Shown here: positions 8,270 through 16,009 of the stretch, one piece after another
Layout: each line of letters opens with the position of its first letter
Position numbering within the stretch: position 1 is the stretch's first letter
From: Acidisphaera sp035272265
Lineage (GTDB): Bacteria; Pseudomonadota; Alphaproteobacteria; Acetobacterales; Acetobacteraceae
NCBI GenBank assembly: GCA_035272265.1
Contig: DATEQV010000339.1
Span: 1 to 16,009 of the forward strand
Direction: 5' to 3'
Length of the DNA: 16,009 nucleotides
The notes under the pieces: model-generated
The model's input: the letters and a program-made list of their open reading frames with translations, nothing else
Told to the model about the DNA's origin: nothing
Databases searched by the model: none
Made by a program: the position numbers and the translations under genes

Positions 8270-10090
8270 TCACGCCGCCAGACTGCGGCCGAGCAGGTCG
8301 GTCATGCGCCGGGCGAACGCGGCCGGATCGGCCGGCAGCTCGCCGTCCTGGATTCGGGCCAAGTCCAGCAAGGCCGCCGCGGCATCGGCGATCACCGACT
8401 TGTCGCGCTTGAGCAGGCCCGCGATCACCGGATGCGCGGGGTTGACCTCCAGCACAGGAGCGATCGCGGGACCGCCGCGGCCGGACCGGCGCAGCAGGCG
8501 TTGCATCTGCAGGTCCGGTCCCGACGCGCCGGCCGCCAGCACGACGGCGCTGTCCACCAGCCGTCCCGTCGCGCGCACGTCGCTGACGCGATCGCCCAAT
8601 GCCGCCTTCATCGCCGACGTCAGCACGGACGCGTCCTCGCCGGCGCCCGGCGCGCCAAGCTCGGCCGCGGCCTGGGTCACGCTGCGCAGCTTCTTGCCTT
8701 CGAAATCGGTCACGCGGTCGGGCCAGAACGCGTCGATCGGATCGGTCAGCAGCAGGACCTCGATACCCTTGCTGCGTAGGCCTTCGAGCTGCGGCGAGTT
8801 GCGCAGCGCCTCTGTCTCCTCGCCCAGCAGGTACCAGATCGTGTCCTGGCCGGTCTGCATGCGGTCGGAATATTCGGCGAGCGACGTCCAGCCTTCGACG
8901 GCGGACGAGCGGAAGCGCAGCAGCGGCGCGATCTCGGCGCGGTGCTCGGAGTCCTCCCACACGCCTTCTTTCAGCATCGCGCCGAAATTGTCCCAGAACC
9001 CGGCGTAGTCGGCCGCGTCCTTTGCGCGCGTCTTCAGCTCCGACAGCACGCGCCCCGTGGCCGCACGGCGCAGGCGGCCGAGCACGGGCGTGGCCTGCAG
9101 CATCTCGCGCGAGACGTTCAGCGGCAGGTCGTCGGTGTCCACCACGCCCTGCACGAAGCGCAGCCAGGGCGGCAGCAGGTCGGCCTCGTCGGTGATGAAC
9201 ATGCGCCGCACGTGCAGGCGGACGCGGCACTTGCGCTCCTCCTCGAACGGCGCGAACGGTTTCGCGCCCGGGATGAACAGCATGGCGTAGAATTCCAGCA
9301 TCCCCTCGGCGCGCCAGTGCAGCGTCGCCCACGGCGTGTCGAAGAAGTTGCCGAGGTGGCGATAGAACTCCTCTGCCGACTGCTTGGTTACGTCCGCCTT
9401 CGGCTTGCGCCACACCGCCGTGCCTTCGTTGGCCAGGATGTCCTTGCCGTCGCGCGCGATCGTCACCGGAACGGTGATGTGGTCGGCCCACTTGCGGACG
9501 ACCGCCTCCAGCCGCACCGGCTCCAGATACTCGTCGGCGTCGGACTTCATGTGCAGCACGATCGTCGTGCCGGGCGTTTCGCGGCTGGCGTGGGCCAGCG
9601 TGTAGGCGGCGCCGTCTGACGCCCATGTCCATGCCTCGTCGTGGCCGGCCTTGCGGCTGGTGACCTCGACCCGCTCGGCGACCATGAACGCCGAATAGAA
9701 ACCCACTCCGAATTGGCCGATCAGGCTAGGCTGTTCCTCGGGCTTGGCCTGAACGAGCTTTTCGCCGAATGCGCGGGTGCCGGAGCGGGCGATGGTGCCG
9801 AGGTTCTGTGCCAGCTCTTCCTTGGTCATGCCGATTCCGTCGTCGGCGATCAGCAGCTCTTTCGCGCTCTTGTCGGCGACGATGCGGACCTTGGCGCCCT
9901 CAGGCAGGGAAAGGCTCGGCTCGGTGAGCGCCTCGAACCGGCGGCGGTCGATCGCGTCGGCGGCGTTGGCCACCAGCTCGCGCAGGAAGATCTCCCGCTC
10001 CGAGTAGAGCGAGTGGACCACGAGGTCGAGCAGCCGCCCCACCTCCGCCCCGAAATCGTGCCGCTCCAGCTGCTCCGTGGTCTGGCTCAT
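8270..10090 (-). CDS. htpG: HtpG, bacterial Hsp90 molecular chaperone
   Basis: This is an ATP-dependent homodimeric cytosolic chaperone. The 606-607-residue product is slightly shorter than E. coli HtpG. The N-terminal GHKL ATPase domain (about 1-215) shows FLRELVANAADA (Glu and Asn for catalysis and Mg), DDGIGM, NLGTIARSGT and GQFGVGFYSAFMVA. The middle domain has PWATLHWRAEGMLEFYAMLFIP and DLPLNVSREMLQ with the catalytic-loop Arg. The C-terminal dimerisation domain ends near DLLGRSLAA. There are two adjacent ATG codons (10093 and 10090); GGGAG at 10096-10100 is 2 nt from the first and 5 nt from the second, so I prefer 10090. It is divergent from the helicase gene, with a heat-shock-like promoter candidate upstream. 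Confidence 0.97.
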   Translation of the reverse strand: MSQTTEQLERHDFGAEVGRLLDLVVHSLYSEREIFLRELVANAADAIDRRRFEALTEPSLSLPEGAKVRIVADKSAKELLIADDGIGMTKEELAQNLGTIARSGTRAFGEKLVQAKPEEQPSLIGQFGVGFYSAFMVAERVEVTSRKAGHDEAWTWASDGAAYTLAHASRETPGTTIVLHMKSDADEYLEPVRLEAVVRKWADHITVPVTIARDGKDILANEGTAVWRKPKADVTKQSAEEFYRHLGNFFDTPWATLHWRAEGMLEFYAMLFIPGAKPFAPFEEERKCRVRLHVRRMFITDEADLLPPWLRFVQGVVDTDDLPLNVSREMLQATPVLGRLRRAATGRVLSELKTRAKDAADYAGFWDNFGAMLKEGVWEDSEHRAEIAPLLRFRSSAVEGWTSLAEYSDRMQTGQDTIWYLLGEETEALRNSPQLEGLRSKGIEVLLLTDPIDAFWPDRVTDFEGKKLRSVTQAAAELGAPGAGEDASVLTSAMKAALGDRVSDVRATGRLVDSAVVLAAGASGPDLQMQRLLRRSGRGGPAIAPVLEVNPAHPVIAGLLKRDKSVIADAAAALLDLARIQDGELPADPAAFARRMTDLLGRSLAA

Positions 10091-10137
10091 CATCTCTCCC
10101 GTGGGTGCAAGCCCCGCACGTGTCGCGGGCGGCCGCG

Positions 10138-10165
10138 ATATGTCCCCGAATCGTCATGGTTTCAA
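10138..10165 (-). promoter_or_regulatory. Candidate sigma-32 (RpoH) heat-shock promoter of htpG
   Basis: On the minus strand TTGAAA (10165-10160) is separated by 14 nt from GGACATAT (10145-10138). This matches the heat-shock pattern TTGAAA, 13-15 nt, CCCCATnT in the -35 hexamer and in the CATnT part of the -10, but not in the leading C run. It would start transcription roughly 40 nt before the htpG ATG, and htpG is a classic RpoH target in many proteobacteria. Confidence 0.45.
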
Positions 10166-10222
10166 TGCGATGCGCGGCTCGCGACGCTTGCATTTCGCCG
10201 CACTGCACCCAACCATGCCGGT

Positions 10223-12781
10223 ATGTCCGGATTCGCGCCCCGGGACAGATTGCCCCGGGACCACCAGGCCAGGGACTTCGTGCCCAGGGACTTCACGCCC
10301 CACGTCAAGGCCGTGCTGGGGCCGACCAATACCGGCAAGACCCATCTGGCGATCGAGCGGATGCTGGCGCACGCATCCGGCATCATCGGCTTCCCGCTGC
10401 GGCTGCTGGCGCGCGAAAACTACGACCGCATGGCCGCCCGCAAGGGCGAGCGCCATGTCGCGCTGATCACCGGCGAAGAGAAGATCGTGCCACCGGAGGC
10501 GCGGTGGTTCTCCTGCACGGTCGAGGCGATGCCGCTGGACTGCGCCGCCGAATTCGTGGCGGTGGACGAGATCCAGCTCTGCGCCGATCCCGATCGCGGC
10601 CATGTGTTCACCGACCGGCTGCTCCGCGCGCGCGGGCTGGTCGAGACGATGTTCCTCGGGGCCGAGACGATCCGGCCGCTGCTGCACCACCTCGTGCCGC
10701 AGGCGGTGATCGAGACGCGCCCGCGCCTGTCGCAACTCACCTATGCGGGGCCGATCAAGCTGACCCGGCTGCCGCCGCGCACCGCCGTGGTCGCGTTCAG
10801 CGCGGCCGAGGTTTACGCGATCGCCGAGTTGCTGCGCCGCCGGCGCGGCGGCTGCGCCGTGGTGATGGGCCGGCTGTCGCCGCGCACCCGCAACGCGCAG
10901 GTGGCGCTGTACCAAGAAAAAGAAGTCGACTTCCTGGTGGCCACCGACGCGATCGGCATGGGCCTGAACATGAACGTCGACCACGTCGCCTTCGCCAGCC
11001 TGTCGAAATACGACGGGCATAGGCCGCGCCGGCTGACGGCGGCCGAGGTCGCGCAGATCGCCGGGCGCGCGGGGCGCGGTATGCGCGACGGCACGTTCGG
11101 CACCACGGCGGAATGCCCGCCGCTCGCCGACGAGATCGTCGGCGCCGTCGAGAGCCACAGCTTCGATCCGTTGGAACACCTGTGCTGGCGCAACAGCGAC
11201 CTCGATTTCGGCAGCATCGACGCGCTGCTGGCGAGCCTGAACGAGGCTCCGCCGCGCCGCGGCCTGGTGCGGGGCAACGATGCGTCCGACTTCGAAACGC
11301 TCGGCATCCTGTCGCGCGACGCGGAGATCCGTGCCCTCGCGGCGGGCCGCTCCCGTGTGCGGCTGCTGTGGGACGCGTGCCAGGTGCCGGACTTCCGCAA
11401 GCTCGCCGACGAGAGCCACGCGCATCTGTGCGCGCGCATCTTCACGCACGTCGCCCGCGAGGGCGTGCTGCCGACGGACTGGCTGGCCCGCAGCTTCGAT
11501 GCGCTCGGCCGCACCGACGGCGACATCGACACGCTGATGCAGCGGCTCGCCGGCGTGCGGGTGTGGTCGTACATCGCGGCCCGCGCCGACTGGCTGCGCG
11601 ACCCGGCGACGTGGCAGGCGCGCGCGCGGAGCATCGAGGACGGCCTGTCCGACGTGCTGCACGAGCGGCTGATGGCGCGCTTCGTCGACCGCCGCGCCGC
11701 AATGCTGATGCGCAAGCTCGACGAAACCGAAGGCGAACTGCTGTCGGCCGTCACACGGCACGGCGAGGTGGTGGTCGAGGGCCACCCGGTCGGTCATGTC
11801 CGCGGCTTCCGGTTCTTCCCCGACCCGCTCGCCGAGGGCGACGAGAAACGGCTTGTCCTGCGGGCGGCCCGGCGCGCCCTGCGCGAGGAGATGCCGAGGC
11901 GCGTGGCGGCGCTGGAGACGGCGCCGGACGAGGCGCTGAGCTGGACCGACGACCATCACATCGCGTGGCAGGGCGTGCCGGTCGCCCGATTGCGCCCCGG
12001 CCGCAGCCGGCTGCACCCGAGGGCGCAGGTGCTCGACAGCGAGTTTCTCGATGGGGCGGCGCGGGAGCGGGTTCGGTCGCGGGTGCAGGCCTATGTGGAT
12101 GGCCGCATCGCCGCCGACCTCGCGCCGCTGGCGCAGGCCGAGGCGGCGGCTCGCGAACACCCGGCGTTGCGCGGCGTGGTGCATCGGATCACCGAAGGCC
12201 TCGGCGTGGCGACGGCCGATCAGGTGATCTCGCCCGCGATCCGTGGCCGGCTGAAGGCGATCGGCGTGAGGGCAGGACGGTTCGCGCTGTTCCATCCGGC
12301 GCTGCTCAAGCCGCGCGCCGCGGCGATGCGGGCGAGGCTGTGGTCGCTGTGGGAAGCCGAGCCGCTGGCCTCCGACGCGCCGGCCGGCGCGGTCAGCCTG
12401 CCCCCGCCGGCCGATTGGTCGCCTTCCCACGCATCGCGCATGGGCTGGCTGCCCGCCGGCGGCCTGCTGGTCCGGCTCGATATCGCCGAGCGCGTCGCGG
12501 CGGACCTTGCCTACGCGACCCGCAGGGGGACCACGCTGCTGCCGCACGATCTTGCGTCGAGGGTTTCGGCAGGACCGGCGGTGGTGGCGGCGCTGCTGCG
12601 CCTGCTCGGCTACCGGATCATCCCGGCGCCTGCCCTGGACGACGGGCAGTTCGGGCCGCCCTGCCCGGTGCGTGTGGCGCCGTTGCGGCGGCGGGAGCCG
12701 GCTCCCGCTCCGCCGCCTCGTGCCCACCGGCCGGACAGCCCGTTCGCGGCGCTTGCCGGGCTGGCTACCTCGTCGGCGTGA
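10223..12781 (+). CDS. SUV3/MgpS-like superfamily II helicase
   Basis: The 852-residue protein resembles the Suv3 branch of DExH helicases (mitochondrial RNA degradosome helicase and its alphaproteobacterial relatives), which unwind RNA or DNA:RNA duplexes with ATP. Motifs are Walker A GPTNTGKT (33-40), Walker B DEIQ (115-118, characteristic of Suv3 rather than DEAD), TDAIGMGLNM (241-250, motif V) and QIAGRAGRG (278-286, motif VI). The second half is a long Arg-rich C-terminal region that I cannot assign. The N-terminus contains a four-copy pentapeptide repeat (residues 7-26). The ATG at 10223 follows the htpG promoter region and has no clear ribosome site; the open frame extends upstream to 9641 only because it is antisense to htpG. 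The 3' end overlaps wrbA by 17 bp. Confidence 0.9.
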   Translation: MSGFAPRDRLPRDHQARDFVPRDFTPHVKAVLGPTNTGKTHLAIERMLAHASGIIGFPLRLLARENYDRMAARKGERHVALITGEEKIVPPEARWFSCTVEAMPLDCAAEFVAVDEIQLCADPDRGHVFTDRLLRARGLVETMFLGAETIRPLLHHLVPQAVIETRPRLSQLTYAGPIKLTRLPPRTAVVAFSAAEVYAIAELLRRRRGGCAVVMGRLSPRTRNAQVALYQEKEVDFLVATDAIGMGLNMNVDHVAFASLSKYDGHRPRRLTAAEVAQIAGRAGRGMRDGTFGTTAECPPLADEIVGAVESHSFDPLEHLCWRNSDLDFGSIDALLASLNEAPPRRGLVRGNDASDFETLGILSRDAEIRALAAGRSRVRLLWDACQVPDFRKLADESHAHLCARIFTHVAREGVLPTDWLARSFDALGRTDGDIDTLMQRLAGVRVWSYIAARADWLRDPATWQARARSIEDGLSDVLHERLMARFVDRRAAMLMRKLDETEGELLSAVTRHGEVVVEGHPVGHVRGFRFFPDPLAEGDEKRLVLRAARRALREEMPRRVAALETAPDEALSWTDDHHIAWQGVPVARLRPGRSRLHPRAQVLDSEFLDGAARERVRSRVQAYVDGRIAADLAPLAQAEAAAREHPALRGVVHRITEGLGVATADQVISPAIRGRLKAIGVRAGRFALFHPALLKPRAAAMRARLWSLWEAEPLASDAPAGAVSLPPPADWSPSHASRMGWLPAGGLLVRLDIAERVAADLAYATRRGTTLLPHDLASRVSAGPAVVAALLRLLGYRIIPAPALDDGQFGPPCPVRVAPLRRREPAPAPPPRAHRPDSPFAALAGLATSSA
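10242..10301 (+). repeat. Four 15-bp tandem repeats encoding RD-x-x-P/A
   Basis: GGGAC recurs at exactly 15-bp spacing (10242, 10257, 10272, 10287) and each unit ends in a GCCC-like run. In frame this gives RDRLP RDHQA RDFVP RDFTP, residues 7-26 of the helicase, directly before the helicase core. It looks like a short in-frame microsatellite-like expansion that could vary between strains. Confidence 0.7.
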
Positions 12782-13385
12782 GGCCCGCGTCCTTCAGCGC
12801 CCGCGCGACGGTGGTCACGCGCCGCCCCTGGATGCGCGCTACCTGCAGGTCCGCCTCGGTCGGCGGGATCGAGGTCTGGCCGGACACCGCCGACGACCCG
12901 TACGGGGTGCCGGCGCCGAACATCACCGGATCGATATACCCGTTCGGCACGATGATGAGCCCGAGATGCGCCATCGGATTATAGAGCGAAATCAACGTGC
13001 TCTCGTTACCGCCGTGCGGCGTGGAGGTGGAGCAGAACACCGCGCCGGCCTTGCCGTTCAGTTTGCCCTGGAACCACAAGCCGCCGAGGCTGTCGATATA
13101 CGCCTTCAGCTCGGCCGCGACCGCCCCGAACCGGGTCGGCGTGCCGAACACGATGGCGTCGGCCCACTCGGCGTCGGCTTCGGTGGGCGCCTCGTAGGCG
13201 GCGTTCATCCGGGCGGCGTTCTCCGCCCAGCCCGGCGCCTTGGCCATGATCTCGGGGCCGACGAACTCGCGGGCACGGCGCAGCCGAACCGTCGCGCCGG
13301 CCGCCTCGGCCCCCTCCGCGACCGCCTTGGCCAGCGCCTCCGTCACCCCGCCGCGCGAGTAGAAGGCAATCAGCACATTCGCCAT
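12765..13385 (-). CDS. wrbA: NAD(P)H:quinone oxidoreductase WrbA (flavodoxin-like)
   Basis: The 206-residue product has the usual WrbA length. These tetrameric FMN enzymes reduce quinones by two electrons, protecting against redox cycling. Residues 8-19 (FYSRGGVTEALA) are the FMN phosphate loop; GTPTRFG (81-87) and FCSTSTPHGGNEST (117-130) are family-typical flavin and tetramer motifs, followed by GYIDPVMFGAGTPYG with the characteristic C-terminal insertion. The ATG at 13385 is set by AGGAG 5-6 nt upstream; the longer frame to 13448 adds a non-family extension. It is convergent with the helicase (17-bp overlap) and divergent from the S4 gene. A 9-bp direct repeat lies in its upstream region. 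Confidence 0.95.
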   Translation of the reverse strand: MANVLIAFYSRGGVTEALAKAVAEGAEAAGATVRLRRAREFVGPEIMAKAPGWAENAARMNAAYEAPTEADAEWADAIVFGTPTRFGAVAAELKAYIDSLGGLWFQGKLNGKAGAVFCSTSTPHGGNESTLISLYNPMAHLGLIIVPNGYIDPVMFGAGTPYGSSAVSGQTSIPPTEADLQVARIQGRRVTTVARALKDAGLTPTR

Positions 13386-13399
13386 GACACTCTCCTGAT

Positions 13400-13423
13400 G
13401 TTCGGCATTAAACCGTTCGGCAT
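13400..13423. repeat. 9-bp direct repeat in the wrbA/S4-gene divergent promoter region
   Basis: GTTCGGCAT occurs at 13400-13408 and 13415-13423, a 15-bp period, within the 80-bp gap between divergent starts. It could be a tandem half-site operator, but two short copies may also be chance. Confidence 0.3.
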
Positions 13424-13465
13424 CGAAGTATGTGCGTCTCCCGGCCACCGCAAGGTGGCCCTGGC

Positions 13466-13804
13466 ATGATCGAGGATCGGGACTGGCAGCGGCTGGACAA
13501 GTGGCTGTGGTGTGCCCGGTTCATGAAAGCCCGCGCCGACTGTGCCCGCTTGGTGGCGGGCGGGCTTGTCCGAATCAACCGCCAGCCGACCGACAAGCCG
13601 CATGCCAGGCTGCGGGTGGGCGACGTGCTGACCGTCCCGCTCCGCGAGCAGGTCAGGGTGCTGCGCGTGCTCGCGCTCGCCTCCCGCCGCGGCCCGGCCG
13701 AGAAAGCGCGCTGCCTGTACGAGGAGATCGTCGAGGACCCGGTCCCTTGCGCACCCCCCGGAACGTCTGCATATGCGCGCCAGTCGACGATGGCCGGGGG
13801 ATAG
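13466..13804 (+). CDS. hslR: S4-domain RNA-binding protein, Hsp15 (HslR)-like
   Basis: The 112-residue basic protein has an S4 domain at about residues 9-56 (RLDKWLWCARFMKAR through VRINRQPTDKP to LRVGDVLTV), the fold that binds structured RNA. Hsp15 relatives bind the large ribosomal subunit carrying a stalled nascent chain; that role is known for the E. coli protein and inferred here. The ATG at 13466 has AAGGTGG 7 nt upstream; an in-frame ATG at 13430 has no such site. The stop (13802-13804) lies 2 nt before the fdxA start, so the two genes are almost certainly co-transcribed. The C-terminal tail (about 95-112) is Pro/Ala-rich and not conserved-looking. Confidence 0.9.
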   Translation: MIEDRDWQRLDKWLWCARFMKARADCARLVAGGLVRINRQPTDKPHARLRVGDVLTVPLREQVRVLRVLALASRRGPAEKARCLYEEIVEDPVPCAPPGTSAYARQSTMAGG

Positions 13805-13806
13805 CG

Positions 13807-14139
13807 ATGACCTACGTGGTCACCGAAAATTGTATCAAATGCAAGTTCATGGACTGCGTGGAAGTCTGCCCGGTGGACTGCTTCTATGTCGGCGAGAACA
13901 TGCTCGTCATCCATCCGGACGAGTGCATCGACTGCGGCGTCTGCGAGCCGGAGTGCCCGGCCGAGGCGATCGTGCCCGACAGCGACGACCGCGCCGCCGC
14001 CTGGGCCGAGCAGAACCGGACCTACTCGACCGAGTGGCCGAACATCACCAAGAAGGGCACCCCGCCGGACGACGCCGAGGAGTGGAAGGGCAAGCCCGAC
14101 AAGACCAAGCTGTTCTCGCCCAATCCGGGGACGCCCTGA
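13807..14139 (+). CDS. fdxA: FdxA, 7Fe [3Fe-4S][4Fe-4S] ferredoxin
   Basis: The 110-residue soluble electron carrier has nine cysteines at 9, 12, 17, 21, 25, 40, 43, 46 and 50, which align one residue offset with the nine of Azotobacter ferredoxin I. This predicts one 3Fe-4S and one 4Fe-4S cluster. CIKCKFMDCVEVCPVDC and CIDCGVCEPECP are the two cluster motifs. The acidic and charged C-terminal extension (EEWKGKPDKTKLFSPNPG) is typical of the proteobacterial FdxA type. The ATG at 13807 follows GGGGGA by 6 nt and sits 2 nt after the S4 gene stop. Partner enzymes are not identifiable here. Confidence 0.97.
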   Translation: MTYVVTENCIKCKFMDCVEVCPVDCFYVGENMLVIHPDECIDCGVCEPECPAEAIVPDSDDRAAAWAEQNRTYSTEWPNITKKGTPPDDAEEWKGKPDKTKLFSPNPGTP

Positions 14140-14329
14140 CCAGCGCCAAGCGGCGGTTGCGGGCGGCTGACGGCATTCCAATTTCGTGTTACAAGATCGC
14201 AAAAGGCGCCACTGTTCGCGGCCGGCCTGAGAAACGGCTCGTAAGCACGGCGTCTGGTTGTCAGCCAGGGATGCGTCGGAGCCGGACCGCGGTGGGCGCC
14301 GGATCGCTCCCCGAAGGTCAGAGGTGCCG

Positions 14330-15649
14330 ATGAAAGCGTCCACGACGCGCAAGCCGACCGGCCGGAAAGCCGCCTCCGCGGCCCGTCGGGCGAAGCGCGC
14401 GTCCACGCCGCCGGTCCGCGCGGCGGCAAAGAAGCCCGCAGCGCGCGCCGCCGCGGTCAAGAAGCCGGTCAAGAAAGCCACGCCCGTGCGGGCGGCCGCG
14501 AAGACGCAGAGCAAGGCTCCGCGCAAGACGGCGTCCCAGAAGCCCGCGAAGTCGGCGAAATCGGCCGCGACGACCGCGGCGAAGAAGACCGTCGCCCGCG
14601 CCGCCGCCCCGAAGGCGCCGCCGAAGAAAGCTGCCCAGGCGCCCAAGCCGGCTGCGAAAACCCCGGCGCCTGCGCCCGCCGCCAAGAAGCCGGCCCCCAA
14701 GGCCGCCGCGCCGGCGCGGCGTCCCGTTGCCAAGCCCACGCCCGCCCCGGTGCCGCCGGCACCCCCGGTCGAGGCGATGGCGCCGACCATGCCGAGCCCC
14801 GAGCCGCCGTGGCACGAACCGCCGAAGCACGAGGTGCCCAAGGCCGAGCCGGAAAAGCACGAGGCTGGTCAGCACGCCGCGGTCGCGCCCGAGCCGGAGG
14901 CGGCAGTTGCAGCCGCACCGGAATCTCCGGCCGCCCCGCCGCCCGAGGCGGCGTCACCGCAACCGGCGCCTGCCGCCGCATCATCGGTTGCCGCACTGCC
15001 GGCCGCGCCGCAGCACCGCCCGCCGTCCTTTACGCCGTCGCGGCCGTCGCACTCGTTCACACCTGCGGCCCGGGGCGGCGCCGCCGTCGCCGTGGCGGAG
15101 GCCGACGAGGGGGACGAGGACGAGGAGCCCGTCCGCCCGGTGCAGCGCCTGCCGGCCAAGGCGGAGGTGTTCCACGAGGGCGATCACGTCGTCTATCCGA
15201 CCCACGGCGTCGGCAAGGTCGAGAAGATCGCCACCGAGGAGATCGCCGGCCACCGGCTCGAACTGATCCACATCACGTTCGAGGAGAACCGGATGACCCT
15301 GCGGGTGCCGGTCTCCAAGGCGCGCAGCGCGGGCCTGCGCAAGCTCGCCACCCGGCAGATGTTCGACGAGGCGATGGTGGTGCTGAAGGGCCGCGCGCGG
15401 ATCAAGCGCACGATGTGGTCGCGCCGCGCGCAGGAATACGAGGCGAAGATCAACTCGGGTGACCCGATCGCGATCGCCGAGGTGGTCCGCGACCTGCATC
15501 GCAACGCCGGCCAGCCCGACCAGAGCTTTTCGGAGCGGCAGATCTACGAGGCCGCGATGGACCGGCTGGCGGCCGAGCTGGCCGCGCTCGATCAGACCGA
15601 CAAGGCGACCGCGGCCGAGAAGCTCAGCACGTTCCTCAAGGCGGCCTGA
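14330..15649 (+). CDS. CarD/CdnL-family regulator with a long histone H1-like N-terminal extension
   Basis: The 439-residue protein has a C-terminal CarD module of normal size. Residues 278-335 are the RNA-polymerase-interacting Tudor-like part (VFHEGDHVVYPTHGVGKVEKI), and 340-435 the helical DNA-binding part, with TMWSRRAQEYEAKINSGD (361-378); Trp363 is a candidate for the residue that wedges into the promoter in characterised CarD proteins. Before it lie about 135 residues of Lys/Ala/Pro/Arg repeats like histone H1 tails, a Pro/Ala/Glu/His linker (136-250) and an acidic patch EADEGDEDEE (257-266). CarD proteins stabilise open promoter complexes, notably at rRNA promoters; typical alphaproteobacterial ones are about 170 residues. 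The ATG at 14330 has GAGGTG 3 nt upstream. A 190-bp gap separates it from fdxA and probably holds its own promoter, which I could not define. A shorter product starting inside the extension is conceivable. Confidence 0.92.
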   Translation: MKASTTRKPTGRKAASAARRAKRASTPPVRAAAKKPAARAAAVKKPVKKATPVRAAAKTQSKAPRKTASQKPAKSAKSAATTAAKKTVARAAAPKAPPKKAAQAPKPAAKTPAPAPAAKKPAPKAAAPARRPVAKPTPAPVPPAPPVEAMAPTMPSPEPPWHEPPKHEVPKAEPEKHEAGQHAAVAPEPEAAVAAAPESPAAPPPEAASPQPAPAAASSVAALPAAPQHRPPSFTPSRPSHSFTPAARGGAAVAVAEADEGDEDEEPVRPVQRLPAKAEVFHEGDHVVYPTHGVGKVEKIATEEIAGHRLELIHITFEENRMTLRVPVSKARSAGLRKLATRQMFDEAMVVLKGRARIKRTMWSRRAQEYEAKINSGDPIAIAEVVRDLHRNAGQPDQSFSERQIYEAAMDRLAAELAALDQTDKATAAEKLSTFLKAA

Positions 15650-15655
15650 CGCCGC

Positions 15656-15676
15656 GCCGGCCTGCGCCCCGCCGGC
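15656..15676. terminator. Weak inverted repeat between convergent carD and pckA
   Basis: GCCGGC at 15656-15661 and 15671-15676 flank a 9-nt loop in the 28-bp space between two convergent stops. It could be a bidirectional terminator, but the stem is only 6 bp and there is no T-tract. Confidence 0.3.
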
Positions 15677-15677
15677 C

Positions 15678-16009
<332 letters not shown>

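Noticed and set aside
9641..10222. Upstream extension of the helicase frame
   Set aside because: It lies antisense to the htpG 5' region, and the helicase family start is near the Walker A motif; the ATG at 10223 is more plausible.
10154..12727. An 857-codon minus-strand open frame opposite the helicase
   Set aside because: It is antisense to a gene with intact helicase motifs, and its product is Arg/Gln/His-rich without any recognisable fold.
13386..13448. Longer N-terminus for WrbA
   Set aside because: The ATG at 13385 has a strong ribosome site and begins exactly at the family N-terminus.
14140..14329. Possible small RNA or riboswitch before carD
   Set aside because: The 190-bp gap has no clear stem-loop series, aptamer signature or terminator that I could support by eye; a promoter is likely but not definable.

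Overview
The window is a compact, very GC-rich stretch of bacterial chromosome. GC is strongly preferred at third codon positions, genes sit close together or overlap, and the family set (CarD, 7Fe ferredoxin FdxA, SUV3/MgpS-type helicase, S4 protein, ATP-type PEP carboxykinase) fits an alphaproteobacterium, probably Rhodospirillales/Acetobacteraceae-like. The taxonomic guess is inference from gene content and composition. I see no insertion sequence, phage gene, CRISPR array, rRNA or tRNA.

Layout. (1) 1-598: the last residues of an unknown gene, a small hypothetical Ala/Pro-rich membrane protein, and an intergenic palindromic repeat element with several nested, competing hairpins. (2) 599-4791: a surface-glycan module. 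A CapD/PglF-type NDP-sugar 4,6-dehydratase and a DegT-family PLP aminotransferase are translationally coupled on the minus strand; a WecA/MraY-type polyprenyl-phosphate sugar-phosphate transferase is divergent from them. Together they could make an amino-deoxy sugar nucleotide and load a sugar phosphate on undecaprenyl phosphate. (3) 4749-6533: a MarR-family regulator followed by a UMF1-family MFS transporter on the minus strand; the transporter's 3' end overlaps the glycosyltransferase by 43 bp. (4) 6720-10090: an M17 leucyl aminopeptidase, for which I argue a TTG start, downstream of the chaperone gene htpG, which has a sigma-32-like promoter candidate. (5) 10223-15649: an SUV3-like helicase, a convergent WrbA quinone reductase, then a plus-strand series of an Hsp15-like S4 RNA-binding protein, FdxA and a CarD regulator. 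(6) The 3' end of pckA (minus strand) runs off the right edge.

Most of the window is ordinary housekeeping content. The points most worth a second look are the CarD protein, which carries an approximately 270-residue histone H1-like basic tail, Pro/Ala linker and acidic patch in front of a normal CarD domain (the reverse of the Myxococcus CarD order as I recall it), and the four-copy alternating palindrome element at 428-549. I found no convincing evidence of a wholly new multi-gene system.
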